In this document: piece by piece, positions 1 through 6,251 of the stretch
Layout: each line of letters starts with the position of its first letter
Numbering within the stretch: the stretch's first letter is position 1
Position numbers and translations under genes: made by a program
Origin: a bacterium
GTDB taxonomy: Bacteria > Bacteroidota > Ignavibacteria > Kapaibacteriales > Kapaibacteriaceae
Reading direction: 5' to 3'
DNA length: 11,997 nt
Assembly (NCBI GenBank): GCA_020050895.1
Contig: JAGVJW010000286.1
Location: 1-11,997 of the forward strand
The notes under the pieces: model-generated
What the model was told of the DNA's origin: nothing
Database searches by the model: none
The model's input: only the letters and a program-made list of their open reading frames with translations

Positions 1-720
1 CTCGACGAATTTGCAAATGTGTTAAACACTGCAATCAAGGTAAGGGGCAAGGTATTTATTCCATCTTTCGCAATTGGACGTTCGCAACAAATTCTGTTTC
101 ACCTAGCCGAATTTATACGCGAAGGCAGAATTCCGCGAGTACCAATCTTCCTCGATAGTCCGATGGCCATCAGTGCCTCGCTTGTGTACGACAACCATAC
201 AAAACTGTATGATGCCGAGAGCACGGAACTATCGGAACAGAAGCAGTGGGATGCCGACTTGGAATCATTGCGTTATTGTGAGTCAGTCGACGAGAGCAGG
301 GCTATCAACGACCTCAGTGGTCCATTTGTGGTAATTGCAGGAGCGGGCATGTGTAACGCCGGAAGAATTTTGCACCATCTTCGTAAAAATATTGATGATC
401 CTACAGCGCATATCGTCATTGTGGGCTACCAGAGCCGAGGATCACTTGGCAGATACCTTGTCGACGGAGCAGAAAACGTAACCATCATGGGTGAGCACAA
501 ACAGGTTCATGCCCAGATTCACACCCTGGGTGGATTTTCCGCACATGCGGGCCAGACAGATCTGCTAACATGGCTTGCTCCCATGATTCACTCCAATCCA
601 CAGATCTATTTAACCCATGGAGAAGATGATGCGCGAGCACTCTTGCAACAGCAAATACAGGAACGGTTTCACTGTTCCGCGTATTTGCCTGTATATGCCG
701 AACACCTGACGCTGGCGTAA
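1..720 (+). CDS. beta-CASP metallo-beta-lactamase-fold RNase-like protein (5' partial)
   Basis: The reading frame is open from base 1, beginning LDEFANVLN, so the N-terminal metallo-beta-lactamase half with its main HxHxDH motif lies outside the window. What remains is the beta-CASP insert and the C-terminal part. The insert shows the GKVFIPSFAIGRSQ and LDSPMA signatures (bases about 49-90 and 150-168). GAGMCNAGRILHHL (about 340-381) is beta-CASP motif B-like with histidines, and GGFSAHAGQ (about 528-555) is motif C-like followed by the RNA-metabolising MBL region. Families with this layout (CPSF73, YSH1-type and bacterial relatives) are zinc-dependent RNA nucleases. The substrate cannot be read here. 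The gene converges on the minus-strand 2H phosphodiesterase 43 bp away, so two RNA-processing-type genes sit side by side. A GTG at 19 is internal and is not the start. The family assignment is firm and the exact function is not. Confidence 0.9.
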   Translation, partial: LDEFANVLNTAIKVRGKVFIPSFAIGRSQQILFHLAEFIREGRIPRVPIFLDSPMAISASLVYDNHTKLYDAESTELSEQKQWDADLESLRYCESVDESRAINDLSGPFVVIAGAGMCNAGRILHHLRKNIDDPTAHIVIVGYQSRGSLGRYLVDGAENVTIMGEHKQVHAQIHTLGGFSAHAGQTDLLTWLAPMIHSNPQIYLTHGEDDARALLQQQIQERFHCSAYLPVYAEHLTLA

Positions 721-726
721 GTTTTC

Positions 727-759
727 CAGAGAGTAAGGAGGAATACGCCTCAATCTCTG
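727..759. terminator. possible bidirectional terminator between convergent genes
   Basis: The 43-bp gap between two convergent genes holds a nested inverted repeat. The outer arms are CAGAGA (727-732) and TCTCTG (754-759). The inner arms are GAGG (738-741) and CCTC (748-751) around a 6-nt loop. The placement suits a shared terminator, but there is no T-run on either side, so the call is weak. Confidence 0.3.
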
Positions 760-763
760 ACCG

Positions 764-1351
764 TCAGCTCGGGAATTTCGCACTATGCAGTACAGCATAC
801 TTCACAGAACCCTCCTGCAACGACTCGAACAACTGCACTGATGATACGGGCATTTTTATAAACAGCGGTATGCTGATGTTGCCAGCGTTTCGCCTGTGTT
901 CGTCCACTCCTTTGAGCCGCGCAATAGTGACGTGGGGAAGAAACCTTCGCGTTGAATGGGCACCCAACGCACCCCCATGCTCATTATCATTTGGAGCAAT
1001 ACCATCGGTTCCCTGCAACGCCTCGATGAGCGACGAACGAAGAGCAGTTAATTCGCTTGAAGAACTACATTCAATCCATAGATAACGCTTATTGCGGGCA
1101 CTAGGTCCATACGTCAGTTTATGTAGCTCCAGATAGAATGAATGTGCTACCCTCACAGAATCTTCAATGCGTTGTATGACTATTCCAATATCAGTTGTTC
1201 TCCATGGAGGAATCAGAGTAAGATGAACATCGTGCAACGAAACCCAACTACCTTGCACTTCGCCAACACGCGATCGAAGATTTGTGCATTCTCCAGCCAC
1301 GTCGTCGGTCATCTTAATACCCACAAAAACACGTTTCGAAGTTTTTAACAT
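764..1351 (-). CDS. thpR: RNA 2',3'-cyclic phosphodiesterase (LigT/ThpR, 2H superfamily)
   Basis: From ATG at 1351 this is 195 aa, the usual size for the LigT/ThpR family. An in-frame TTG at 1357 would add two residues and is less likely. Both signature motifs of the 2H phosphoesterases are present: HLTL at residues 43-46 (VHLTLIPPW) and HVTI at 140-143 (LPHVTIARLKG). The N-terminus (KRVFVGIKM) matches the family's first strand. Members hydrolyse 2',3'-cyclic phosphate RNA ends to 2'-phosphates and can ligate tRNA halves in vitro; they are cytoplasmic. Both catalytic histidine motifs are intact, so an active enzyme is expected. It lies downstream of a 38-bp repeat block and converges on the beta-CASP gene. 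The gene symbol is given by family only. Confidence 0.88.
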   Translation of the reverse strand: MLKTSKRVFVGIKMTDDVAGECTNLRSRVGEVQGSWVSLHDVHLTLIPPWRTTDIGIVIQRIEDSVRVAHSFYLELHKLTYGPSARNKRYLWIECSSSSELTALRSSLIEALQGTDGIAPNDNEHGGALGAHSTRRFLPHVTIARLKGVDEHRRNAGNISIPLFIKMPVSSVQLFESLQEGSVKYAVLHSAKFPS

Positions 1352-1363
1352 TAACAATATTTA

Positions 1364-1479
1364 ACTTGGCACCTGGCACACGCCACGAAGTGGCGATAGG
1401 CACTTGGCACTTGACACACGCCACGAAGTGGCGATAGGCACTTGGCACTTGACACACGCCACGAAGTGGCGACAGGCAC
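1364..1479. repeat. 38-bp tandem repeat, three hairpin-bearing copies
   Basis: The core CGCCACGAAGTGGCG occurs at 1381-1395, 1419-1433 and 1457-1471, so the period is 38 bp. Each core is a perfect 6-bp inverted repeat around GAA. The spacer, a variant of ATAGGCACTTGGCACTTGAC, is repeated as well, and an imperfect half copy (ACTTGGCACCTGGCACA) precedes the first core. The third copy differs at one base (GACAGG instead of GATAGG). The block fills the gap between two minus-strand genes and reaches the stop codon of the nuclease. It may act as an RNA hairpin array or terminator, or be an expanded intergenic repeat of the host genome. Confidence 0.9.
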
Positions 1480-2720
1480 TACTTGGCAATCTTCTCCATA
1501 ATCAGATGGCTTTCACCGAACTTACACAGCGCATCGCAATGGCTTCGCAATTCAGAAAAGAGGATATACTTAATTGCAACATTGTTTTGTCGGATTGCGG
1601 GGCGCGACAACTGCAGTTTGACATCTCGTTCTCTCGTATCCGGTACAATCAGATAGAACACCTCGTCACCATCTGCCATAGAAAAACTAAGATCTGCCAG
1701 GCGCAAAATGCCAGAGTAAATACTCGTACTCTTTTCAACCTCGAATGCGGCCACAACGTTATTCGTGTCCTTCTGGAACCACAGAACATCAATTAACTTA
1801 ACGGTATTTAGCGTTTCCCGATCTACGTTGATATCTGGAAAAACTTGCAAGCACATTGATAAAAAACTAATACCGCCATGCGATTTTGAACGGTCATTCG
1901 AGGCAGCAATTACATCATATCCCAGGGCTTTGCCAATTTTTAGTAAATGATATTGCATTTCAGAATGCAAATCCTCTTCATTGTGTTCTTCCTGAACTTC
2001 CTTACGTCGTCTTACAATTGTTTTCTCCAGCCTTATTCGTTCGTCTTCGGAAAGATATCCATCTCCATTAAGTATAAGTTTTAGCGATCCAATTTCGAAC
2101 AGCAGGCCTGCAATTGCTCCCAGATCTGACGACAATTCAGAGCGAAACCGGGTATTGGTATCAATCATTACCTCTCTCAGCTTCAAATACTCATTCCAAC
2201 TCCCCAGTTTCTTCCTGTCATTAAACAATGAATTAAAACCGTTTATGATGGCTGTATTAAACGGAGGGATAATTGTTGGATGCAAAAAATACAGGATGCT
2301 GGCTACAGCAGGTCCAAGCCCCTTAATCTTAAATCCATCCAGTTTAACAATCTCTCTGATCACTTGATCTTCCGTTTTTGCGTTCAGACTGGATTCAAGG
2401 AATTGTGCAAAAGCCTGCTTATTATCTACGTTTTCATAAATATCAGGTATACGCAGTTTCGGTTTCCAATAAAAAGGATGAGCAGCTCCTTCAAACACCT
2501 GTTTTTGCTCAGTGATACAGGTGAGTACAAATTCTAAGGACGATCCCTTAAAATCGTTTGGGAACGTCCCATTCCTGATATCACTTACCACCTGAGCAAC
2601 ACCGCGGCGAATTGAACGAAACGCCTTTAAGCGCTCATCGTTATTCACAAACCACGTGTTGTAAACGGATTCTTTGTCAGACTTGTATTGTCGGATAATC
2701 TCCGTTAAATCATTCTTCAT
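1479..2720 (-). CDS. putative restriction-type nuclease, HhH-like segment plus PD-(D/E)XK-like C-terminus
   Basis: This is 413 aa from ATG at 2720; an in-frame TTG one codon upstream is possible. It is not a named family I can place with certainty. Residues about 130-165 (FKIKGLGPAVASILYFLHP, then IIPPFNTAIINGF) look like a helix-hairpin-helix of the kind that grips the DNA backbone. Residues about 225-250 are highly charged and probably helical. The C-terminus has a restriction-nuclease-like order: E254 in a helix before a conserved-looking strand, D311 in LIDVLWF, then E327 and E329 in AAFEVEKST, followed by a helix (YSGILRLADL). The last motif is E-x-E-K rather than the usual (D/E)-x-K, with K330 next to it. 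The EVEKSTSI/GILRLADL pattern resembles uncharacterised type II-like endonucleases as I remember them. No methyltransferase is adjacent. Alternatives are a DNA-repair nuclease or an inactive REase-fold regulator. Confidence 0.65.
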   Translation of the reverse strand: MKNDLTEIIRQYKSDKESVYNTWFVNNDERLKAFRSIRRGVAQVVSDIRNGTFPNDFKGSSLEFVLTCITEQKQVFEGAAHPFYWKPKLRIPDIYENVDNKQAFAQFLESSLNAKTEDQVIREIVKLDGFKIKGLGPAVASILYFLHPTIIPPFNTAIINGFNSLFNDRKKLGSWNEYLKLREVMIDTNTRFRSELSSDLGAIAGLLFEIGSLKLILNGDGYLSEDERIRLEKTIVRRRKEVQEEHNEEDLHSEMQYHLLKIGKALGYDVIAASNDRSKSHGGISFLSMCLQVFPDINVDRETLNTVKLIDVLWFQKDTNNVVAAFEVEKSTSIYSGILRLADLSFSMADGDEVFYLIVPDTRERDVKLQLSRPAIRQNNVAIKYILFSELRSHCDALCKFGESHLIMEKIAK

Positions 2721-2745
2721 CAAGGCAAATTACTGATTTGACGTG

Positions 2746-2761
2746 ACGTGATGCATTACGT
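2746..2761. promoter_or_regulatory. operator-like palindrome upstream of the lone nuclease gene
   Basis: ACGTGATGCATTACGT matches its own reverse complement at 14 of 16 positions. It sits 26-41 bp upstream of the ATG at 2720, where an operator would overlap a promoter. No convincing -10/-35 pair was found beside it. The match may be chance. Confidence 0.25.
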
Positions 2762-2840
2762 CTCCACCCCAGCAACTACATCTGCTATTCAACGAAATGA
2801 GTAACTAGTTCCGAGCCACAATATTCGATTCGGCGTGGCA

Positions 2841-2907
2841 GGGGAGGAAAATCGCACTTTGCAACCCACCCCCTGGCCACCTCTCCTAGCCGAGAGGGGA
2901 TGGAGAG
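2841..2907 (-). repeat. GC-rich dispersed repeat, copy A
   Basis: Read on the minus strand, this contains CCCCTCTCGGCTAGGAGAGG, then GGCCAGGGGGTGGGTTGCAA and a GTGCGATTTTCCTC tail. It aligns along about 60 bases with copy B at 3145-3205 in opposite orientation. The two copies form an inverted pair around the DUF559 remnant. The CTCTC...GAGAG core is itself an inverted repeat, as in REP-type elements. Confidence 0.8.
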
Positions 2908-2919
2908 ACGACTTGATCG

Positions 2920-3140
2920 TTATTTACAGATAGTTAATATCTCTTGACAAACCTTATTAGTGTTTGTAATCATACGTTAATGTGTAAATCGTATGATCCT
3001 ATATCCTTGAAACAGCATGTCTAAATTTCGTTTGTGATCTTGATCGATGCTATGCTCATGAGAAACACCATCAATCTCCACGATGAGCCGAGATAAAGGG
3101 AAATAGAAGTCGACAGCAAGTTTTAGTGCATTGATATAGT
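2920..3140 (-). pseudogene. remnant of a DUF559 (VSR-like) nuclease domain protein
   Basis: Minus-strand translation gives KLAVDFYFPLSRLIVEIDG, then VSHEHSIDQDHKRNLDML, then FQGYRIIRFTH. This is the DUF559 core: the DFY strand, the IEIDG motif, the H..D..R helix and the GY.IIRF strand. A TAA at 2979-2977 interrupts it. The same frame continues with MITNTNKVCQEIL, which fits the usual C-terminal helix, up to the TAA at 2922-2920. The N-terminal third is missing and repeat copy B abuts the 5' side. DUF559 domains belong to the restriction-endonuclease-like fold related to very-short-patch repair nucleases. The missing start and the internal stop make this a decayed gene. Confidence 0.75.
2969..2997. 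other. inverted repeat inside the DUF559 remnant
   Basis: The arms ATCATACG (2969-2976) and CGTATGAT (2990-2997) match perfectly around a 13-nt loop. The premature TAA of the DUF559 remnant lies in the loop. No T-run follows on either strand, so a terminator role is not supported. It may be incidental. Confidence 0.35.
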
Positions 3141-3144
3141 TGAC

Positions 3145-3205
3145 TCCCCCTCTCCGTCAGGAGAGGGGGCAAGGGGGTGAGTTGCAAAATGTGATTTCCC
3201 TCTCC
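3145..3205 (+). repeat. GC-rich dispersed repeat, copy B
   Basis: CCCCCTCTCCGTCAGGAGAG is followed by GGGGCAAGGGGGTGAGTTGC and AAAATGTGATTTCCCTCTCC. The CCTCTCC/GGAGAGG arms can form a hairpin. It is homologous to copy A (inverted) and to the shorter copy C near 4340. It directly abuts the truncated 5' side of the DUF559 remnant, which suggests that insertion or recombination at the repeat removed the gene's N-terminus. Confidence 0.85.
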
Positions 3206-3395
3206 TTTTACTTCAATCCGCATGTTGTAAACAGAAAAGATTGCGTTGAATTGCAGATGTGGTTGAAGGGGCGAAGACGGTCGAATATCTCTTAACTTGG
3301 TGTACCTTAAAACAAGATGGATTCATGCTAGACCTAATCAGGCGATGTTGGTAGAGACAGTTCCTGTGCTCAAGGGCTTTGATTGAAACTAGATT
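3206..3395. other. gene-free stretch ahead of an orphan terminator
   Basis: No credible coding region was seen on either strand. The stretch ends at a strong hairpin plus T-run oriented on the plus strand, so it may encode a small RNA or the leader of the NUDIX gene. It does not match any riboswitch I recognise, and no promoter could be assigned. Confidence 0.3.
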
Positions 3396-3450
3396 GGCAC
3401 GTCAATCATGATACCAACAGTGCATGGGTATGATTGACGTGCCCTTTTTA
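3396..3450 (+). terminator. strong rho-independent terminator-like hairpin
   Basis: GGCACGTCAATCAT (3396-3409) pairs perfectly over 14 bp with ATGATTGACGTGCC (3430-3443), with a 20-nt loop. CTTTTTATT follows directly. Inside the loop ATACC (3411-3415) can pair with GGTAT if the helix shifts, giving an alternative fold. No plus-strand gene ends upstream. It may terminate an unannotated small RNA or act as an attenuator just before the NUDIX gene, whose ATG is 12 bp beyond the stem. Confidence 0.75.
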
Positions 3451-3454
3451 TTCT

Positions 3455-3892
3455 ATGAGGGCAAATGTGATTAGGAAATCTATGGTATTAGTTTATGTGG
3501 TTGCTCGGAATCATCTTCTTGTGAATTTTCATATCGATTTTCCTGAAGCTGGCATTCAAGTACCTGGCGGCACAATTGAGCCAGGTGAATTGGCTGAAAC
3601 GGCTTCAATTCGAGAGTTATTCGAAGAGAGTGGGCTTGTAACCACTGTCAAGCCGAATGCAATTGATCGATATGAATTCCATGCTGATTGGGATAATTCG
3701 ACTCATGATAGGACCGTAGTCTTGTTTTCTGACAATTCGATTGCTCCGGTGCCCTTTGAACACACGGTATCATCTGGTTCTATGGACACAGGTATTAGAT
3801 TAAGTTACTTTTGGGTGCCTGTATATGCCGCTGATTTGATACTGGAGGCTGGTCACGGACTTTCAATACATCTTATAACTGATACAAACTGA
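3455..3892 (+). CDS. NUDIX hydrolase
   Basis: The NUDIX box is complete: GGTIEPGELAETASIRE followed by LFEESGL fits G-x5-E-x7-R-E-U-x-E-E-x-G-U, so the Mg-binding glutamates are present. The preceding strand (VLVYVVARNHLLVNF) and PEAGIQVPGG are typical of the fold. Such enzymes hydrolyse nucleoside diphosphates linked to another group; the substrate cannot be read. ATG at 3455 (145 aa) is chosen because VIRKS before the first strand looks like part of the family N-terminus. A TTG at 3434 lies inside the terminator stem. ATG at 3482, with AGGAAA ahead of it, is the other candidate start and would give 136 aa. The broken kinase begins at or just after its stop codon, so the two were probably one operon. 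Confidence 0.87.
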   Translation: MRANVIRKSMVLVYVVARNHLLVNFHIDFPEAGIQVPGGTIEPGELAETASIRELFEESGLVTTVKPNAIDRYEFHADWDNSTHDRTVVLFSDNSIAPVPFEHTVSSGSMDTGIRLSYFWVPVYAADLILEAGHGLSIHLITDTN

Positions 3893-4325
3893 TAAGCTCT
3901 AAATCAAAATTCGTGGTCCTAGTAGGTGTGGATGGCTCGGGGAAATCAACGCTGAGATCGTTGTTGTACGCCCAGTATGGAAGAGACATGTGTGTTACAC
4001 ATGGGAAACATGCGTGGTTTGATATCGAATCAGCTAGGAAGGTTGTGAAATTTCGGAGTGATTCTAGGAATTCAGAATTCGAATCTGTTGCTCGTGCTAT
4101 GATGACAGATAAACACATGCCTTCGAAACATTAGACTGGCCACTTCCTAGCATCAGGTCTCATTGTATTTGCTGACAGATACGTTTTGAGTGATATAGTG
4201 TACCTGTCAGTGATGTCGAACCGTTGGATGTCTTTCGATTGTACGACAGAATCAACCTCAAGAAGAGTGACATTGCTTTGTTTGGCAGTGCATGTTGCAA
4301 CAGCAGTCTCGCAGATTCAACTCAG
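3892..4325 (+). pseudogene. broken P-loop (deoxy)nucleotide kinase, thymidylate-kinase-like
   Basis: The frame begins ISSKSKFVVLVGVDGSGKST, a clean Walker A. A TAG at 4132-4134 interrupts it. The same frame then continues as TGHFLASGLIVFADRYVLSD, where DRYVLS is the thymidylate-kinase DR[YF]-S motif. Near 4209 homology shifts frame to SDVEPLDVFRLYDRINLKKS then DIALF, resembling the helix and the PD-strand of such kinases. The 3' end is lost into repeat copy C. There is no ATG near the 5' end; only CTG 3889 or GTG 3913 is available. One nonsense codon, one frameshift and the missing C-terminus argue for a dead gene. Its position right behind the NUDIX gene suggests a former nucleotide-metabolism pair. 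Confidence 0.75.
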
Positions 4326-4337
4326 GAGCAAGGAAAT

Positions 4338-4388
4338 GGCTCTCCCTGCCGAGAGGAGATGGCGGTGAGTTGCACGCCGTTTCCGCCC
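4338..4388 (+). repeat. GC-rich dispersed repeat, copy C (degenerate)
   Basis: GGCTCTCCCTGCCGAGAGGA then GATGGCGGTGAGTTGCACG parallels copy B (CTCTCC...GGAGAGG, GGGGGTGAGTTGCA) in the same orientation, with more mismatches. It lies at the point where recognisable kinase sequence ends. Copies B and C bracket the NUDIX/kinase pair. Confidence 0.6.
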
Positions 4389-4985
4389 CCACAAGGTCGT
4401 CTTGCATGCTAGTAATGAAGAGTTATGTCCATGCGATGCATTAATAAAATTTGATAGTGTAATGTAGCTGTGCTGTTGATGTTCAGCTGCTCGTAGAGTC
4501 CTGTTCTGCAGATGGACCTGATTGAAATGAACGTTGCACACAACGTGCGGTGCAGTTCTCCACGCGCAACCTGATGCCGAATATCCGTAATACCCGGCAT
4601 GGTGAAGGGGCAAGGGAGGGTGCCGATTGGAAAATGGTGTGCGTGATGCAGAGAGTTCGCGCTATCGTGATCTCGCAGGGACTCGAGTCAATTCATATAA
4701 CGTCAATAAAATCATGCAGTTATGAGTTAATGTATTTCTGTTGCTGACTAAATTACTGTCGAATCGGTAATCTTTCGGTTGAAATCTGCTGACTGCCACT
4801 ATCGTTTGAGCCAAATTAATGCTGTCGAATAAATTGCGCTTGAGTGCAAGTTTGCCTGTTAGTGATTCTTCACGTGAACGAGAATGATTTTGAATCGAGG
4901 TACGATGGCAACCAAAAGAGGGTGCAATTCAGGAATTCGACCAAAAGTAAATTGTTCGGAATGATCTAAAGCATGAGCCTTGTTT
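4389..4985. other. about 600 bp without a recognisable gene
   Basis: Neither strand shows a credible gene. Short inverted repeats include ATGCCG (4574-4579) with CGGCAT (4595-4600), and a perfect TTCACGTGAA palindrome at 4869-4878 inside looser ATTCT/AGAAT arms (4865-4869, 4881-4885). The second site is about 110 bp upstream of the winged-helix gene and could be an operator. A 19-codon frame at 4905-4964 (MATKRGCNSG...) has AGG ahead of its ATG; nothing shows that it is translated. The stretch probably mixes decayed sequence and the promoter region of the next operon. Confidence 0.4.
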
Positions 4986-6251
4986 ATGCGCAAGACAAAA
5001 GAGAATGTTGGCGCATGGATTATTCACCATGGTAAGAAGCTAGCGTTAGATACGCATGGTGCGTCAGAATATCCAGCGATTGATCAGTCAGCGAAAGCAT
5101 CTACTCTTCTCGCAAAGATGGGTGAAACGGGCAATGTTACATTGAAAAAGGATGTGGTTAGAGCTATTGCTAAATCAAACGGATTGAATCCAAAGTACGA
5201 GCTCGACGGGTTGCTTGACGTACTTAGCAAGCGGCGCCTCGTAGAATTGTCTGAAAACGAAGTTTCAATTCTGGGAGTGACAACAAGAGGCGTCTTGCAA
5301 CATGCCGCCGATATGTTCGATGAATCTAATCCAAATCCATTTGAACGAGCTGCAATTGTATTGGGAGAGGAAGCCTCGATTGAACCCATTCGATATTCTG
5401 AGGTTGCATCGAAGATTGGCGACGAGCATAAGCTGACTTCAGTAGAGACAGAAGAGTTCTTAGATCGGGCTGAACAAATTGGATTTGTTGACGTGGAAGG
5501 AGAAGGTGCGGATCGCCTACTTTTCAATGGCAACTTGTTCAAACGGGATTCAGTTATGAAGGCGGCGCGTGTAATTGACTCGCTGAATACGGACGAGACT
5601 AACAAAGTGCGTGAAGTCGCACATCTTTTGGAGAGTCATGGCTGTGTAAGGTATGGGCAAGTAGAGGGTATTCTTGGAGAAAGCCTTTTTGAAAAACTGA
5701 AGGCAGCTGGTCTTTACGATGTTAGTATTGTTGGCAACGAAACCGGGAGTCACCCATATGTCACGTTGCCTGGTGCTTTTCACAAGTTTGTAAACCCATT
5801 AGTAGATGACGTTTTTGACATGGCCAAAGCTCTGGTGTCTGCATTGATGTACGGAATTCAAGATCGAAATTATTCCGTTGGCAAGATATTCTTCCCGACC
5901 ATATTGATAAACAAGTTGATTAAAGGTGGGGAAGTCGGGCCAGCAACTGCGATCGGGGCTGATTACAGAGTACTTGAAATCAATCGGGTTGTAGCAATAC
6001 GTCGTGACATCAGTTATCCAGACAGGTTTTTTCTGAGACTACTAAAACGAGAAATTGGTGTGCTTGCACTCGAGGTATTGACGACTGGTGATGCTTCGGC
6101 TAGTTCGTTAAGAGTATTGCCAGGTTCTCCAATGTCATCGTACACAGGTCCTGAAGAGTCAAGAGTCGCGGTTCGTAAACGTCAAACACAGACCAGCAAG
6201 ACTCAGACGCGTGACGTTCTTAATGCCATTCGCGGTGGCGGGAGATCATAG
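4986..6251 (+). CDS. uncharacterised protein with probable tandem winged-helix modules (partner of the next nuclease)
   Basis: This is 421 aa from ATG at 4986; a TTG at 4980 would add two residues. I do not recognise the family. The protein reads as repeated helix-helix-strand units like winged helices, numbered from the ATG: about 35-110 (LKKDVVRAIAKSNGL, then DGLLDVLSKRRLVELS), about 115-185 (IRYSEVASKIGDEHKL, then EEFLDRAEQIGFVDVE) and about 190-268 (VREVAHLLESHGCVRYGQVE, then LFEKLKAAGLYDVSI). A separate region follows at about 270-370, and the tail is low-complexity, polar and basic (VAVRKRQTQTSKTQTR). There are no membrane segments or signal peptide. The TAG at 6249-6251 is followed immediately by the ATG of the nuclease gene, so the two are very likely co-translated. 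A DNA- or partner-binding sensor role is inference; it could instead be a transcriptional regulator. Confidence 0.8.
   Translation: MRKTKENVGAWIIHHGKKLALDTHGASEYPAIDQSAKASTLLAKMGETGNVTLKKDVVRAIAKSNGLNPKYELDGLLDVLSKRRLVELSENEVSILGVTTRGVLQHAADMFDESNPNPFERAAIVLGEEASIEPIRYSEVASKIGDEHKLTSVETEEFLDRAEQIGFVDVEGEGADRLLFNGNLFKRDSVMKAARVIDSLNTDETNKVREVAHLLESHGCVRYGQVEGILGESLFEKLKAAGLYDVSIVGNETGSHPYVTLPGAFHKFVNPLVDDVFDMAKALVSALMYGIQDRNYSVGKIFFPTILINKLIKGGEVGPATAIGADYRVLEINRVVAIRRDISYPDRFFLRLLKREIGVLALEVLTTGDASASSLRVLPGSPMSSYTGPEESRVAVRKRQTQTSKTQTRDVLNAIRGGGRS

Noticed and set aside
1381..1471. CRISPR array from evenly spaced repeats
   Set aside because: The sequence between the hairpin cores is the same each time, so there are no unique spacers; it is a plain tandem repeat, and no cas gene is present.
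3340..3395. tRNA-like or riboswitch-like element before the hairpin; GATTGAAAC resembles a CRISPR repeat end
   Set aside because: There is no T-loop consensus or cloverleaf pairing, no known riboswitch core, and the GATTGAAAC string is single-copy here.
4317..4613. 98-codon minus-strand frame over repeat copy C
   Set aside because: It runs through the GC-rich repeat and the kinase remnant, has low-complexity composition and no family resemblance.
4591..4625. Fourth copy of the GC-rich repeat (GGTGAAGGGGCAAGGGAGGG)
   Set aside because: Only a short purine-rich stretch is shared; the hairpin core and the TGAGTTGCA tail are missing.
5084..5605. 173-codon minus-strand frame inside the winged-helix gene
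   Set aside because: It is antisense to a convincing coding frame, serine-rich in a way typical of a shadow frame, and has no start context.
4905..6251. Read-through of two in-frame TGA codons (recoded UGA) extending the winged-helix protein to 4905
   Set aside because: Other genes in the window end at TGA in sensible places (2H phosphodiesterase, NUDIX), so UGA acts as a stop, and the upstream peptide resembles nothing I know.
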